A DNA stretch of 64,000 nt from Hydrogenophaga sp. NFH-34 (GTDB lineage: Bacteria > Pseudomonadota > Gammaproteobacteria > Burkholderiales > Burkholderiaceae_C), in NCBI RefSeq assembly GCF_021401345.1, contig NZ_JACBGE010000003.1, positions 124,001 to 188,000 on the forward strand, read 5' to 3'. The position numbers were made by a program, and so were the translations under genes. The stretch's first letter is position 1. Every line of letters begins with the position of its first letter. This document shows positions 1-10,685 of the stretch, in pieces. The notes beneath the pieces were generated by a model, which ran no database searches, was not told where the DNA came from, and saw only the letters and a list, made by a program, of their open reading frames with translations.

Positions 1-1065
1 CTCGCCGATGTCCAGCTCGTTCCAGGATTCGTGCTTGGCGCACACGGTGGCCGGACCGTAGACCTCGGTCAGGCCATAGACGTGCGTGAGGTCGAACCCC
101 ATCTGTTCCATGCCCTCGATCATCGAGGCCGGCGGCGCGGCGCCGGCCACCATGGCCTTGATGCCGGCAGGCAGGCCCGCCTTCATGGTCGCCGGGGCGT
201 TGACCAGCAAGCCCTGCACGATGGGGGCCCCGCAGTAGTGGGTCACCCCGTGCTCGCGCATCAGGTCGAAGATCGCCTGCGCTTCGACACGGCGCAGGCA
301 CACGTTCACCCCGGCGCGGGCCGCAACGGTCCAGGGAAAGCACCAGCCGTTGCAGTGGAACATGGGCAGCGTCCACAGGTAGACCGCGTGCTTGGGCATG
401 TCCCATTCGAGGATGTTGCTGATGGCGTTCACCGCCGCGCCGCGGTGGTGGTAGACCACGCCCTTGGGGTTGCCGGTGGTGCCGCTGGTGTAGTTGAGGG
501 CGATGGCATCCCACTCGTCGGCCGGCCAGGCCCAGTCGAAGGCCGGATCGCCGCCGGCCAGGAAGGCTTCGTAGGTGGTACTGCCCACGGGCTGGGTATC
601 ACCGGTGAACAACGCATCTTTCACGTCGATCACCAGCAGCGGCGTGGCCGACTGGCGCAGCGGCAGCGCCTTGGCCAGGGTGCCGGCGAATTCCGGATCG
701 ACGATCACTGCCTTGGCCTCGCCGTGGTCGAGCATGAAAGCAATCGCCTCCGGGTCCAGCCGGGTGTTCAGGGTATTGAGCACGGCCCCGGCCATGGGCA
801 CGCCGAAATGGGCCTCCACCATGGGCGGTGTGTTGGGCAGCATCACCGCCACCGTGTCGTTCTTGCCGATGCCGGCCTTGCGCAGGGCACTGGCCAACTG
901 GCGAGTACGGGCATAGGTCTGCGCCCAGGTCTGGCGCAGCGCGCCGTGCACGATGGCCAGCCGGTCGGGGTAGACCTCGGCGGAACGCTCGATGAAAGCC
1001 AGTGGGGTCAGCGGGGCGAAATTGGCCTCGTTGCGGGGAAGGTCCTGGTCGTAAATGCTCGTCAT
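1..1065 (-). CDS. Acyl-CoA synthetase, AMP-binding family (3' end outside window)
   Basis: This adenylate-forming ligase would activate a carboxylic acid to its CoA thioester using ATP. The 355 codons visible run from an ATG at 1065 to the window edge, so the C-terminal lid domain is missing from view. The P-loop-like motif SGTTGNPKGV lies near residues 194-203 and YGLTE near 330-334, both hallmarks of the ANL superfamily. The segment LPMFHCNGW is typical of medium/long-chain fatty acyl and related ligases. Substrate is not predictable. It is divergent from dnaG across a 53-bp gap. Confidence 0.9.
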   Translation of the reverse strand, partial: MTSIYDQDLPRNEANFAPLTPLAFIERSAEVYPDRLAIVHGALRQTWAQTYARTRQLASALRKAGIGKNDTVAVMLPNTPPMVEAHFGVPMAGAVLNTLNTRLDPEAIAFMLDHGEAKAVIVDPEFAGTLAKALPLRQSATPLLVIDVKDALFTGDTQPVGSTTYEAFLAGGDPAFDWAWPADEWDAIALNYTSGTTGNPKGVVYHHRGAAVNAISNILEWDMPKHAVYLWTLPMFHCNGWCFPWTVAARAGVNVCLRRVEAQAIFDLMREHGVTHYCGAPIVQGLLVNAPATMKAGLPAGIKAMVAGAAPPASMIEGMEQMGFDLTHVYGLTEVYGPATVCAKHESWNELDIGE

Positions 1066-1118
1066 GGGGGCTCCGTTGCGGTGCCGGCCTGCGGCCAGCG
1101 CATGCGAGAGAATAGCGC

Positions 1119-3095
1119 GTGGCCATCCCCCAGTCTTTCATCCAGGAGTTGCTCGCCCGCGTCGACGTGGTCGATGTGGTGGGACGCTACGTGCAGCTCA
1201 AGAAAGGCGGCGCCAACTTCATGGGCCTGTGCCCCTTCCACGGGGAAAAGTCGCCGTCGTTCAGCGTGAGCCCCAGCAAGCAGTTCTATCACTGCTTCGG
1301 TTGCGGTGCCAACGGCAACGCCATCGGCTTTCTGATGGAACACACGGGCATGAGCTTCATCGAAGCCGTCAAGGACCTTGCCCAGCAAGTGGGTCTGCAG
1401 GTACCCGAAGACGACGTGACCCCGCAGGAGCGCGAGCGCGCCGCCCAGCAGCGCCAGAAGCAGGCCACCCTGACCGACGTGCTGGAGAAAGCCGCCAAGG
1501 CCTATCAGAAGGACCTCAAGGATGCGCCCCGCGCCGTGGACTACCTCAAGGGCCGGGGCCTGACCGGCCAGGTCGCCAAGGCCTTCGGCCTGGGTTACGC
1601 CCCGGAAGGCTGGCGCCACCTGGCCGGGGTGTTTCCGGACTACAGCGAACCGTTGCTGGTCGAGTCGGGCCTGGTGATCGAGCACGAGGACGAAAAAGGC
1701 CAGGACGGTCAGGCCAAGCGCTACGACCGCTTCCGCGACCGCATCATGTTCCCGATCCGCAACGTCAAAGGCGATTGCATCGGCTTCGGCGGCCGCGTAC
1801 TCGACAAGGGCGAACCCAAATACCTGAACTCGCCCGAAACCCCGGTGTTCAGCAAGGGGCGCGAACTGTACGGCCTGTTCGAGGCCCGCACCGCCATCCG
1901 CCAGCACGGCTATGCCCTGGTGACCGAAGGTTACATGGACGTGGTGGCCCTGGCCCAACTGGGCTTTGCCAACGCGGTGGCCACGCTGGGCACGGCCTGC
2001 ACGCCCGACCATGTGCACAAGCTGTTCCGCTTCACCGACGCGGTGGTGTTCAGCTTCGACGGCGACGCCGCGGGCCGACGTGCCGCGCGCAAGGCGCTGG
2101 ACGCCGCCTTGCCGCTGGCGACCGACACGCGCAGCGTGAAGTTTCTGTTCCTGCCGCCCGAGCACGACCCGGACAGCTACATCCGTGCTCATGGTGCCGA
2201 CGCCTTCGCCCAGTTCGTGCAGGGCGCCACCCCGCTCTCGCGGTTCCTCGTGGACGCCGCCAGCGCCGACTGCGACCTCGGCAGCGCCGAGGGCCGTGCC
2301 CGGCTCGCCGCGCAGGCTCAGCCCCTGTGGTCAGCGCTGCCGGAAGGTGCTCTCAAACAGCAGTTGCTGGCCGAACTGGCCCGCGACATCGGCATCGGCA
2401 GCGCCGATCTGCACCAGATCTGGCTCAAACCCGGCCCGGGCCAGCGCCCTGCGCGGGCCCGTTCGGCAGACGCGGCCCACGCTCCGAACACCGCACCGGC
2501 CAACGCGGCCGCTGCGCCCCACACAGCCGGCCCATCGGGTGTGCCGGGCAGCACGGCGCGCGGCGGTTCGCCCGCCCGCCAGCCCTGGTCGGGCAGCGGT
2601 CGCAGTGGCAGCGGCAACTGGCGGCGCTCGCCACCGCCGCCACCGCGCATGCTCGGCCAGCAGCGGGCCAGCCGCAGCCGGGTCGACCGTGCCGTGGGCC
2701 TGCTGCTGGCCAATGCCGCAGCCTGGGACCGGCTGTCGGCCGACGACCACGCCATGCTGGCCCACCTGCCAGCGCCCCACGGCCCGGTGTTCGCCTGGCT
2801 GGAGGCGCAATTGCACGAACACGGCCCCCTGCCCTGGGCCGCCCTGCGCGAAGCCCTGCGCGGGGAGAGCTTCGAGGCCTACGTGTGCGCCGAAGTCGAA
2901 CAGGCGACCGTCGCCGCCGACAGTGAGGCCGAACTGCAGGAACTCGACGGCGTGATGAACCGGCTGCGCTGCGACGAGCTCGAGCGCGAAAGCCAGGCGC
3001 TGAGCGCCCGGGCGGCCCTGGATCCTGTAGCGCGCGAGCGACTGCGCGAGATCCACGAGCGCCTGCGCACCCTGAAAACGATCCCGTTGGTATAA
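1119..3095 (+). CDS. dnaG: DNA primase DnaG
   Basis: DnaG makes the RNA primers for chromosomal replication and works with the replicative helicase. The 658-residue length is normal for a betaproteobacterial primase. The N-terminal CHC2 zinc finger is intact (C38, H41, C59, C62). The TOPRIM catalytic core shows TEGYMD near residue 269 and DGD near residue 314. A low-complexity Ala/Pro/Arg-rich linker (about 440-510) precedes the C-terminal helicase-binding domain. The start is a GTG at 1119, chosen because MAIPQSFIQELLARVDVVDV is the usual family N-terminus. The rpoD -10 box overlaps its stop codon. No rpsU gene precedes it. Confidence 0.97.
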   Translation: MAIPQSFIQELLARVDVVDVVGRYVQLKKGGANFMGLCPFHGEKSPSFSVSPSKQFYHCFGCGANGNAIGFLMEHTGMSFIEAVKDLAQQVGLQVPEDDVTPQERERAAQQRQKQATLTDVLEKAAKAYQKDLKDAPRAVDYLKGRGLTGQVAKAFGLGYAPEGWRHLAGVFPDYSEPLLVESGLVIEHEDEKGQDGQAKRYDRFRDRIMFPIRNVKGDCIGFGGRVLDKGEPKYLNSPETPVFSKGRELYGLFEARTAIRQHGYALVTEGYMDVVALAQLGFANAVATLGTACTPDHVHKLFRFTDAVVFSFDGDAAGRRAARKALDAALPLATDTRSVKFLFLPPEHDPDSYIRAHGADAFAQFVQGATPLSRFLVDAASADCDLGSAEGRARLAAQAQPLWSALPEGALKQQLLAELARDIGIGSADLHQIWLKPGPGQRPARARSADAAHAPNTAPANAAAAPHTAGPSGVPGSTARGGSPARQPWSGSGRSGSGNWRRSPPPPPRMLGQQRASRSRVDRAVGLLLANAAAWDRLSADDHAMLAHLPAPHGPVFAWLEAQLHEHGPLPWAALREALRGESFEAYVCAEVEQATVAADSEAELQELDGVMNRLRCDELERESQALSARAALDPVARERLREIHERLRTLKTIPLV

Positions 3096-3096
3096 T
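3068..3096 (+). promoter_or_regulatory. Candidate rpoD promoter overlapping the dnaG stop codon
   Basis: A perfect -10 hexamer TATAAT occupies 3091-3096 and contains the TAA stop of dnaG (3093-3095). The -35 position at 17-bp spacing (3068-3073, CACCCT) is poor, so an activator or an alternative -35 may be involved. It would give rpoD a 5' leader of about 290 bases. Confidence 0.45.
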
Positions 3097-3395
3097 TGAG
3101 GGCTTTTGCACCGCAAGCGCGACAGCAGCACCTCCGGCACCGGCCCGACCCCAGCACAGGGGCCACGTGGACTCACATGATCCCGGCCACCTCAGCGCCC
3201 GCCACGGGCCTGACGGACACCCCGCAAGGACTGCACACCAAATGTTCGCCCACCAGCTTGCAGGCCCGCCCCTGACCGGCCCAGGGTGGGCATCGTGCCC
3301 GACAAGAACCCCCGGAAAGCACCGCCTGCGGTGAATTTCTGGCGTTTTTGTGTGTCTCAGCCGGTTACCTTCCTGCCGTTTTTTTTGAGGTTCTC

Positions 3396-5723
<2,328 letters not shown>

Positions 5724-5753
5724 TCTGACTTCAGCGTTTCGCTTCGACATGGC

Positions 5754-5779
5754 GGGGACCTTCGGGTCCCCGTTTTTTT
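5754..5779 (+). terminator. Rho-independent terminator of rpoD
   Basis: A stem GGGGACC/GGTCCCC with a 4-nt loop is followed by GTTTTTTT. It lies 30 bases after the rpoD stop and is a textbook intrinsic terminator on the plus strand. Confidence 0.9.
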
Positions 5780-6081
5780 GCTCTGCAGGTTTCGTTCAGA
5801 GGCATCGGGCGGCAGCGGGAGCACCCGGCACCTGCCTCCGCGAATGTCCCCCGGCGGCCTGCGGCCGCCTCCTCCTTTATTTCGCTGCGGCAGGCACCGG
5901 ATACTCCCGCCGCAGTGGCGTGTGGGCTCCCGACCGCCGGCTTGCCCACACCGCCCGAAATGCCGTGAGTGTCGGGTGTCCGACGCAGCGAAATAAAGGA
6001 GGAGGCTTGGGCGCAGCCCAAGCCGGGGGACATTCGCGGAGTCGGATACCCGGCGATCACGGCAACGCCCACACGCCGGCA
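5780..6081. other. Intergenic region between rpoD and the LigB-like gene
   Basis: This gap between convergent transcripts holds the structured inverted-repeat element described separately at 5837-6040. Short frames here on both strands are non-coding by-products of the repeat. No gene is supported. Confidence 0.7.
5837..6040. repeat. Inverted pair of structured REP-like repeats
   Basis: Two copies of one element face each other. The left copy (5837-5889) and right copy (5984-6040) share perfectly complementary outer arms of 19 bases (5837-5855 with 6022-6040) and inner arms of 23 bases (5867-5889 with 5984-6006). Each copy has its own small hairpin in the middle: GGCC-TGC-GGCC on the left and TTGGGC-GCA-GCCCAA on the right. 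The hairpin sequences differ while pairing is kept, which suggests that structure is conserved. A diverged relative with GTCCCCCG and CTCCTCCTT blocks lies at 38251-38284. Confidence 0.8.
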
Positions 6082-6118
6082 CACAAAAAACAAGAAGGGA
6101 GCCAAAGGCTCCCTTCTT
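6082..6118 (-). terminator. Terminator of the LigB-like/LigA-like operon
   Basis: A perfect 12-bp stem (6092-6103 with 6107-6118, loop AAA) is followed on the minus strand by GTTTTTTGT. It lies 26 bases after the stop of the extradiol dioxygenase gene. Confidence 0.9.
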
Positions 6119-6144
6119 GACACGCGCCAGGCGCCGAAAAGCCG

Positions 6145-6993
6145 TCAGACCGTCTCCAGCGCCAGCACACCCGTGGCCGTGTTGGAAATCGGGATGTGGT
6201 AGTTGCTGTGCACCTTGCGCACACCGGCCCCACCCGCGGTCAGCGCTGCACGCATGGCCAGCCACATCAGCAGTTCCACCCCCTGCGTGCCCGCCTTCTC
6301 GACCAGCTCCAGATCGGTGAACTGCGTCGCCCACTCCGGATTCGTTTCCATGCTCTGCAGAAACTGCAGATCAAACGCCTTGTTGATGAATCCGGCGCGC
6401 TCGCCTTCCAGTTGGTGCGACAGGCCGCCCGTGGCCATCACCGCCACCTTCTTGTCGCTCTGCCAGTTCACGATCGCTTCCCCCACGGCCTTGCCCAGCT
6501 TGTAGACGCGCTTGGCCGTCGGCAGCGGGAACTGCACCGTGTTGATGCTGATGGGCACGATCTGCACCGGCGCCACCTCGTGGTCGGGCCAGAACAGCTT
6601 GAACGGCAGCGTGCAGGCGTGGTCCACCAGCATTTCCTGGCAGGTCACGATGTCGAACTCCTTGGCGATCAGCTCATTGATCAGGTGCCACGACAGATCC
6701 TGGCAACCCGGGATCGGCGGCAGCGTGGGTATGCCCCAGCCCTCGTCGGCATTGCTGTAGGTGGCTGCGGCCCCCACCGCGAAGGTCGGCATCTTGTCGA
6801 GGAAGAAGTTCAGCCCATGGTCGTTGTAGAACACCACGACCACGTCGGGCTGGACCTGGCCCAGCCATTGGTGGATGGGCGGAAAGCCGTCGAAGAAGGG
6901 CTTCCAGTAAGGCTCGTTCTGCTTGCCCTTGTGGATGGCGCCGCCGATGGCGGGGATGTGCGATGTGGCCAGGCCACCGATGAGTTGTGCCAT
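6145..6993 (-). CDS. LigB-type extradiol ring-cleavage dioxygenase, catalytic subunit (second copy)
   Basis: This is a class III (LigB superfamily) extradiol dioxygenase subunit that would cleave a catecholic acid with non-heme Fe(II). The 282-residue protein keeps the N-terminal TSHIPAIG motif with metal ligand His12, the YNDH motif near residue 60, and the late VELLMW segment holding the Glu ligand. It is a paralogue of PmdB at 35043. The LigA-like small-subunit gene lies just upstream on the same strand (18-bp gap), so the two form an alpha-beta enzyme. Protocatechuate, gallate or a methoxylated analogue are possible substrates; sequence alone cannot choose. Confidence 0.88.
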   Translation of the reverse strand: MAQLIGGLATSHIPAIGGAIHKGKQNEPYWKPFFDGFPPIHQWLGQVQPDVVVVFYNDHGLNFFLDKMPTFAVGAAATYSNADEGWGIPTLPPIPGCQDLSWHLINELIAKEFDIVTCQEMLVDHACTLPFKLFWPDHEVAPVQIVPISINTVQFPLPTAKRVYKLGKAVGEAIVNWQSDKKVAVMATGGLSHQLEGERAGFINKAFDLQFLQSMETNPEWATQFTDLELVEKAGTQGVELLMWLAMRAALTAGGAGVRKVHSNYHIPISNTATGVLALETV

Positions 6994-7011
6994 GTCAGTC
7001 TTCCTTGCGAA

Positions 7012-7356
7012 TCAGCATTGCTCGTTGGCCGCAACCAGCTTGGCCTTGAATTGGTCTTTGGTCATGCCCGTCTGCTGGGCACCGATGTCCTGCATGTCCA
7101 GCCCGAAGATGCCGGCGAACTTGGCCAGGTAGTAGGCATTGCCGCCCGCAGCCAGCAGCGCCAGCACCTGCTTGGATCGGATCGCCTCGGCCTGCTGCGC
7201 GTTGAGACCGTATTGCTGCATGTAGGCCTCGGGATCGGCCACGAAGGCATCGCGGTTGGCCTGGTGGTTGAAGGAAAAACACATCTTGTTCAGGGCGTAG
7301 CCCTTCTGCGCGACGTCGCCGTCGAACGGGGTGGTGCCGGGGATGGTCTGGCTCAC
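7012..7356 (-). CDS. LigA-type extradiol dioxygenase small subunit (second copy)
   Basis: The 114-residue protein is a LigA-family small subunit that closes the active site of LigB-type dioxygenases. Family features include GYALNKMCFSF and GGNAYYLAKF, matching GYWLNQFCMSL and GGNIYFLAKI in PmdA. The start is a GTG at 7356 preceded at good spacing by GGAGG; reading further upstream runs into the divergent LysR promoter. It lacks the long C-terminal tail of PmdA. It lies upstream of the catalytic subunit and is divergent from a LysR gene. Confidence 0.87.
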   Translation of the reverse strand: MSQTIPGTTPFDGDVAQKGYALNKMCFSFNHQANRDAFVADPEAYMQQYGLNAQQAEAIRSKQVLALLAAGGNAYYLAKFAGIFGLDMQDIGAQQTGMTKDQFKAKLVAANEQC

Positions 7357-7431
7357 GAATGCCTCCTGCGTGGGATGGAATGGGCGGAAATCTGGGGCGA
7401 GTATTCCGCCGGAATTGCCAAAGATAAACAG

Positions 7432-7448
7432 ATCAATGATCATTTGAT
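7432..7448. promoter_or_regulatory. Candidate LysR operator in the divergent ligAB-like/lysR promoter
   Basis: The sequence ATCAA-N7-TTGAT is an interrupted palindrome lying just before the LysR start codon. Its position in the 94-bp divergent gap fits autoregulation and control of the dioxygenase genes. This is an inference from position and symmetry. Confidence 0.4.
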
Positions 7449-7450
7449 AC

Positions 7451-8383
7451 ATGAATGATTTCGATTGGTCAGATTTGGACGCACGCCTGCTGCAGTTGCT
7501 GGTGGCGGTGATCGACGCGGGCAGCATCACCCGGGCGGCACAGGCGCTGGGCGTCACGCAATCGGCGGTCAGCCACCAGCTGGACAAGCTGCGCGCCATC
7601 ACGGGCGACCCACTGTTCGTCAAAAGCGGGCGCGGCATCGTGGCCACCGCGCGTGCGCTGGCGTTGTCCGAGCGCGCCCGCGAACTGCTGCGCCAGTTGC
7701 AGGGGTTCGCCCACGCCGGCGCCTTCGAGCCGGGACGCTGGCGCGCCACGGTGACCATCGCGGCCAACGACTTCCAGCGCGACGTGCTGCTGCCAGCGCT
7801 GGCCACCACCCTGCGCAGCGAGGCCCCCGGCGTGGCGCTGCGGATCATCCCGTCGGACATTCCCAGCCTGGAGATGCTGCGCGACGGGGCCTGCGATCTG
7901 GCGATCAGCCCCCGCCCGCCCGAGGGCAGCGACATCGTGCAAAAGCGCCTGTTCGAAGACCGCTACCGCGTGTTCTACGACCCGGCCGTGCGCGACGCGC
8001 CGCAGTCGCTGGCGGAGTGGCTGGCGGCCGACCATGTGAGCGTGGTCTACGAGCCCCGGCGCCTGCTCGATCTGGACCACACGCTGCTGGCTCGGGGCGT
8101 TCAGCGCCGCTTCGCGGTCATGGTGCCGGGTTTCGCCGGGGTGCCCGCCTTCCTGCGTGGCAGCCCGTTGCTGGCCGCAGCCCCGGGTTTGATGGCCCGG
8201 GGTCTGCTGCGCGATTTCGCCAGCGTCGCCATGCCGCTGCCCTGCCCGGGCCTGCCGATGTACCTGATCTGGCACCGCCGGCACCAGCAGGACGACGCGC
8301 ACCGCTGGTTGCGCGCGCGCATCGAATCCGTGGTCGATGGCGTCTTCCCCGCCACAACCGCAGAGGAAGCCCCTGGAATTTAA
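7451..8383 (+). CDS. LysR-family transcriptional regulator
   Basis: The 310-residue protein has an N-terminal winged helix-turn-helix (residues ~10-70, with GSITRAAQALGVTQSAVSHQLDKL) and a LysR substrate-binding domain. The divergent arrangement with the LigAB-like dioxygenase genes suggests it activates them in response to the ring-cleavage substrate or a related aromatic acid. ATG 7451 is used; the gene begins three bases after the candidate operator, consistent with autoregulation. Confidence 0.92.
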   Translation: MNDFDWSDLDARLLQLLVAVIDAGSITRAAQALGVTQSAVSHQLDKLRAITGDPLFVKSGRGIVATARALALSERARELLRQLQGFAHAGAFEPGRWRATVTIAANDFQRDVLLPALATTLRSEAPGVALRIIPSDIPSLEMLRDGACDLAISPRPPEGSDIVQKRLFEDRYRVFYDPAVRDAPQSLAEWLAADHVSVVYEPRRLLDLDHTLLARGVQRRFAVMVPGFAGVPAFLRGSPLLAAAPGLMARGLLRDFASVAMPLPCPGLPMYLIWHRRHQQDDAHRWLRARIESVVDGVFPATTAEEAPGI

Positions 8384-8398
8384 GCTTCGCTTCCTAGA

Positions 8399-9400
8399 AT
8401 GGTGAGAGCTTCGACGTCCATTCGCATGAGTTTGCCCACCGCCCCCCCTCTTCCGCCGGTACCGCTGGCGCGGCGTCTGGCTCATGGGCTGGCGCTGACG
8501 CTGCTGGCGCTGGCGAGCGCGTATTTCGTCTACCAGCTCTGGACCAACCTTCACCACCTGCCGGATATCGACTGGAGCGGTGCCACGCTGGCTGTGCTGC
8601 TGGCCTCGGTGCTGGGCACGCTGCTCACCGTGGCCCTGATCGCGCTCATGTGGCAGTGCCTGCTGCGCGACCAGGGGGTGCATCTGGGTTACCGCCAGGC
8701 CCTGCGCATCGTGGCCATTTCGCAGTTCGGCAAATACCTCCCGGGCAACATCGGCCACTACACCGGCCGCGCCCTGCTGGCCGCCAAAGAAGGCGTTCCC
8801 ACCGGCAAGACCGTGACCACCATGGCCGTGGAGGTGGTGTGGACCCTGGCGATCAGCTCGGCATTCACCGTGGTGGCGCTGCTGCTGTACGTGGACGACC
8901 TGCACGAAGGCCTGGTCGACAACACCCACCCCGGCTACCTGGCGCTGCTGGGTGGCCTGATGCTGTTTGCGCCCTTTTTCGGGGTGCACCTGCTCAACGC
9001 CGTGGCCCCGGGCCTCAGCCGCAAGCTGGGCAAGGGCGACCTGGTGGCCGCGCCACGCCTGGGCACGGCGTTGTTCGTCTCCGCGCTGATGATGCTGTGT
9101 TTTGCCATCCTCGGCTCGGTGCTCTGGCTGCAGGCCACCGTGGTGTTCGGCCACCCCGAGGTGGACTGGCTGCAACTGACGCTGCTGTTCACCCTGGCCT
9201 GGACCGCCGGCTACATCGTGCCCGGGGCGCCCGGTGGCCTGGGCGTGCGCGAAGCCGTCATGCTCAAGCTGCTGGCGCCGCAACTGGGCATTTCGGTCGT
9301 GCTGGGCCTGAGCCTGGTGATGCGGCTGAGCTCCATGGGCGGCGACGCGCTGGCCTTCGCACTGGGCTGGCTCGACCAGCGTGCCCAGCGCACCCCCTGA
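8399..9400 (+). CDS. Flippase-like integral membrane protein (LPG synthase TM/UPF0104 family)
   Basis: The protein has about eight hydrophobic segments and the family motifs FGKYLPGNIGHY (near residues 110-121) and PGAPGGLGVREA (near 275-286). Members are the membrane domain of lysylphosphatidylglycerol synthases or stand-alone lipid flippase-like proteins. No synthase domain is attached here. The start is uncertain: ATG 8399 or ATG 8426. A TAGAAT box at 8395-8400 would favour the later one. The next gene starts 20 bases downstream, so the two are probably co-transcribed. Confidence 0.8.
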   Translation: MVRASTSIRMSLPTAPPLPPVPLARRLAHGLALTLLALASAYFVYQLWTNLHHLPDIDWSGATLAVLLASVLGTLLTVALIALMWQCLLRDQGVHLGYRQALRIVAISQFGKYLPGNIGHYTGRALLAAKEGVPTGKTVTTMAVEVVWTLAISSAFTVVALLLYVDDLHEGLVDNTHPGYLALLGGLMLFAPFFGVHLLNAVAPGLSRKLGKGDLVAAPRLGTALFVSALMMLCFAILGSVLWLQATVVFGHPEVDWLQLTLLFTLAWTAGYIVPGAPGGLGVREAVMLKLLAPQLGISVVLGLSLVMRLSSMGGDALAFALGWLDQRAQRTP

Positions 9401-9419
9401 GACCCCCACCCTCCCTGCC

Positions 9420-10685
9420 ATGAAACGTCTGTCGTCGTTGCGCCGTCGCGCACTCATCGGGGTGCTGCTGCTCGGCGGTGCCCTGGCCGGTTTCCTCATG
9501 GGCCTGCGTTCGGCCACCCAGAAGGACTTCGCCTACTACGGCATCAAGGAGCTGAAAATCGCCGCGGTGCACCAGTGGGTGACCCTGCGCGAAAAACTCA
9601 GTGGCGGTGCCCCGCAAGGCCAGGCGCTCCAGTCCGACGAGATCAAGGTCTTCACCGCCAACGACTTTTCGCTCGAACTGCTGCACCTGCCCGCGTACGG
9701 CAGCACCGAAAAGACCGCCGGCTTCATCGACGAGGGCGGCGCCCTGCCGGTGAAGATTGAGCAGAACGATGTGGACGTGCACTGGGCACGCTGGCAACTG
9801 GGCAGCGTGATCACCGACGCCAAGCCCTCCACCTTCCGCGGCGGCGGCATCAAGCAGGTGTTCCGCTACCAGGGCCAGACGCTGGCGCTGGTGTCCATGC
9901 AGGCGTTGCCCGAGGGCTGCCGCTTCGCGTCGCTGGTGAACGTGACGGCACGGCGCGAGGTGTTCCGTGCGCCCTGCCTGCCACCGGTGGACGAGATCGA
10001 TTTCAGCGCCATCGGCGGCGGCTGGGTGGCCGACGAAGGTGGCATCCTCATGAGCCTGGGCACGCCGTCGGACGACCTGCGCATCGCCGGCCTGGCACAG
10101 GACCCGGCCTCGCCCTACGGCAAGGTGCTGTTTTTCCCTGATGCCCAGCTGCGCGGTGAAGGCCCGGCGCGCGAGACCTTCGTGGTGCATTCCAGCGGCC
10201 ACCGCAACCCGCAGGGCCTGGTGCGCGTGGGCGGTGCGCTCTACGCCACCGACCACGGCCCCAAGGGCGGCGACGAGATCAACCTGCTGCAGCGTGGTCA
10301 CAACTACGGCTGGCCGCTGTATTCGCTCGGCTCCACCTACCAGGGCCAGCCGCACGAACCCGTGGGCGATCCGGCGCGGTTCGACGAGCCGCTGTTTTCG
10401 TTCATTCCGGCCGTCGCGCCCAGCGACATCCTGGCCTGCCCGAGCGCACTGGCCGAGCGCTACGCGCCCTTGCAGTGCGTGCTCATCACGTCCTTGCGCG
10501 GCATGTCGCTGTCCGTCGGCCTGATCGATGACCAGCACCGCGTGGTGTCGCTCGAACGCCTCAGCGTCGACATGCGTCTGCGCGAATTCGTGGCCCTGCC
10601 CGGGGAGCGGCTGGGCGTCTCCACCGACGGCTACGGCGTGTTCGAGATCAAGCTGGCCGACGTGGCCCGCCGTCCGGCGTCATGA
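9420..10685 (+). CDS. PQQ-dependent sugar dehydrogenase-like beta-propeller protein
   Basis: The 421-residue protein begins with a positively charged segment and a hydrophobic stretch, a signal peptide or membrane anchor. It then shows the glucose/sorbosone dehydrogenase propeller, with SSGHRNPQGL, ATDHGPKGGDEINLL and NYGWPLY. These are conserved in soluble PQQ aldose dehydrogenases. It probably acts in the periplasm, but neither substrate nor PQQ use is proven. ATG 9420 is preferred over an upstream in-frame start that overlaps the previous gene. Its last 38 bases overlap the convergent AraC gene. Confidence 0.82.
   Translation: MKRLSSLRRRALIGVLLLGGALAGFLMGLRSATQKDFAYYGIKELKIAAVHQWVTLREKLSGGAPQGQALQSDEIKVFTANDFSLELLHLPAYGSTEKTAGFIDEGGALPVKIEQNDVDVHWARWQLGSVITDAKPSTFRGGGIKQVFRYQGQTLALVSMQALPEGCRFASLVNVTARREVFRAPCLPPVDEIDFSAIGGGWVADEGGILMSLGTPSDDLRIAGLAQDPASPYGKVLFFPDAQLRGEGPARETFVVHSSGHRNPQGLVRVGGALYATDHGPKGGDEINLLQRGHNYGWPLYSLGSTYQGQPHEPVGDPARFDEPLFSFIPAVAPSDILACPSALAERYAPLQCVLITSLRGMSLSVGLIDDQHRVVSLERLSVDMRLREFVALPGERLGVSTDGYGVFEIKLADVARRPAS

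Noticed and set aside
1062-2192. Long minus-strand frame opposite dnaG
   Set aside because: It overlaps a certain DnaG with zinc finger and TOPRIM motifs and shows no family similarity.
3096-3395. tRNA gene or small RNA between dnaG and rpoD
   Set aside because: No cloverleaf or paired acceptor stem could be found; the region reads as a long rpoD leader.
5780-6120. Short open frames around the repeat downstream of rpoD
   Set aside because: They lie within the inverted repeat and terminators, overlap each other in several frames and have no ribosome site or family features.
7469-9517. A ~680-codon minus-strand frame across the LysR and flippase-like genes
   Set aside because: Its composition is Gln/His/Arg-rich as expected from antisense of G+C-rich genes; both plus-strand genes have clear domains.
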